Program-made: the position numbers and the translations under genes
In this document: piece by piece, positions 6,376-7,289 of the stretch
Layout of the letters: each line of letters starts with the position of its first letter
How positions within the stretch are numbered: the first letter of the stretch is position 1
Assembly: GCA_007570905.1 (NCBI GenBank)
Contig: RKSI01000182.1
Location: forward strand, 1 to 7,289
Origin: Gammaproteobacteria bacterium
Lineage (GTDB): Bacteria; Pseudomonadota; Gammaproteobacteria; Poriferisulfidales; Oxydemutatoraceae
Length of the DNA stretch: 7,289 bases
Reading direction: 5' to 3'
The notes under the pieces: generated by a model
What the model saw: the letters and a program-made list of their open reading frames with translations, nothing else
What the model was told of the DNA's origin: nothing
The model's database searches: none

Positions 6376-7289
6376 ATGCAACCGGCGGCCCCCAACCGCG
6401 ATGCGCTCGGCGCTGAGATTATGCGCCGTCTCGAGCGCATCGCCCAATGCTCAGAACCCGGGCCCGGGGTCACGCGTCTGCCGTTCACCGAGGAGCACCG
6501 ATGCGCGGAGGTGCTGCTGCGCGGCTGGATGGAGGCCGCCGGACTCGCCGCGCATACCGACTCATGCGGCACCCTCATCGGGCGGCGGGACGGCGCCCGC
6601 ACCCGCCGCGCACTGCTGCTCGGCTCGCATCAGGACAGCATTCCGCAGGGCGGGCGCTACGACGGCATGTTAGGCATCGTGCTGCCTATCGTCTGCTTGG
6701 AATACTTGAAGGACGCACCGCTGCCGTTTGCCGTCGAGGTGCTGGCGTTTGCCGACGAGGAGGGCGTGCGTTTTCCGACCGCGATGCCCGGGCCGCGCGC
6801 GCTGGCCGGCACTTTCGATGCCGCGGTGCTGGATTTATGCGACCGCCACGGCGTGTCGCTGCGCCGGGCGATGTGCGACTACGGCGCGCAGCCGGACGGC
6901 ATCGCGCAACTGGCGCGCGCGCCAAACGAGGTGCTCGGGTTTGTCGAGACGCACATCGAGCAGGGGCCGGTGCTGCAGCACCACAACCTGCCGCTCGGCG
7001 TGGTGACGGCGATTTGCGGCATTGAGCGCTGGTCGGTGTCGTTGCGCGGCCGCGCCGCGCACGCCGGCACCACGCCGGTGAATCTGCGCCGCGACGCGCT
7101 GGCCTGCGCCGCCGAAGTGGTGGCCGAAGTCGAGCGGCATTGCCGCGCAACCGAAGGACTGATGGGCAATGTCGGCGCGTTCAGCGTGACCCCGAATGCG
7201 GTCAATGTGGTGCCCGCGCGCGTCGAGTTGTCGCTCGAGTTGCGCGCCGGCGACGAGCGGCTTCGCCGCCGGGCCGCGGCTGCGGTCAC
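6376..7289 (+). CDS. M20-family Zn-dependent amidohydrolase (allantoate amidohydrolase / N-carbamoyl-L-amino-acid hydrolase group), 3' end outside window
   Basis: The frame is open from 6376 to the right edge (304 residues), about three quarters of the usual 410-420. Enzymes of this group remove carbamoyl or related groups from amino compounds, releasing ammonia and CO2 or an amino acid. Metal-site motifs are intact: GSHQDS with His85, GGRYDGMLG with Asp96, ADEEGVRF with the expected catalytic Glu128 and ligand Glu129, and ETHIEQGPVL with His193. The dimerisation/lid domain shows GRAAHAGTTPVNLRRDAL (225-242), whose His229 is the conserved lid His, and NVVP (277-280). The last metal ligand would lie beyond the window. 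Gln86 in GSHQDS replaces the more common Leu or Val and, as I recall, marks a subgroup. The start at 6376, five bases after the DUF1028 stop, lacks a clear ribosome site and is probably coupled. An in-frame ATG at 6421 is the alternative. Allantoate, N-carbamoyl amino acids and other ureides cannot be separated by sequence alone. Confidence 0.88.
   Translation, partial: MQPAAPNRDALGAEIMRRLERIAQCSEPGPGVTRLPFTEEHRCAEVLLRGWMEAAGLAAHTDSCGTLIGRRDGARTRRALLLGSHQDSIPQGGRYDGMLGIVLPIVCLEYLKDAPLPFAVEVLAFADEEGVRFPTAMPGPRALAGTFDAAVLDLCDRHGVSLRRAMCDYGAQPDGIAQLARAPNEVLGFVETHIEQGPVLQHHNLPLGVVTAICGIERWSVSLRGRAAHAGTTPVNLRRDALACAAEVVAEVERHCRATEGLMGNVGAFSVTPNAVNVVPARVELSLELRAGDERLRRRAAAAV

Noticed and set aside
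5699..6376. 225-codon minus-strand frame opposite DUF1028
   Set aside because: It is low complexity and Arg/Gly/Ala/His-rich. The plus strand carries all DUF1028 family blocks.

Overview
The window is a high-GC, densely packed bacterial locus. The substrate-binding protein has a classical Sec signal peptide with no lipobox cysteine, which points to a Gram-negative cell with a periplasm. GC-rich codon use and the protein families suggest a proteobacterium, but the sequence alone does not fix a genus. All protein calls come from reading motifs by eye, not from searches.

Layout: two divergent transcription units flank an AT-rich control region (5557-5713). Leftward on the minus strand runs a complete peptide/nickel-type (Dpp/Opp) ABC importer operon in the order binding protein (5556-4006), permease B (3990-3046), a permease C fused in frame to the first ATPase (3049-1157), second ATPase (1160-210), then a GntR/FadR-type regulator (247 to beyond the left edge). 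Spacing is tight: 15 bases between the first two genes, two 4-base ATGA overlaps, and a 38-base overlap between the last ATPase and the regulator. Rightward on the plus strand are a DUF1028 protein (5714-6370, an Ntn-hydrolase-like family with no function known to me) and, 5 bases later, a zinc-dependent M20-family amidohydrolase of the allantoate amidohydrolase / N-carbamoyl-amino-acid hydrolase group (6376 to beyond the right edge).

Working model (inference): the importer brings in a small peptide-like, N-acylated or carbamoylated amino compound. The M20 enzyme and probably the DUF1028 protein process it in the cytoplasm, and the GntR protein senses it or a product and acts on the dyad-rich intergenic region. 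The points most worth a second look are the permease-ATPase fusion, the uncharacterised DUF1028 protein with Thr directly after the start Met, and the cluster of inverted repeats on the putative operon promoter. I saw no RNA genes, CRISPR arrays, insertion sequences, tRNAs or convincing terminators. Apart from 5557-5713 there is no gene-free stretch longer than 15 bases.
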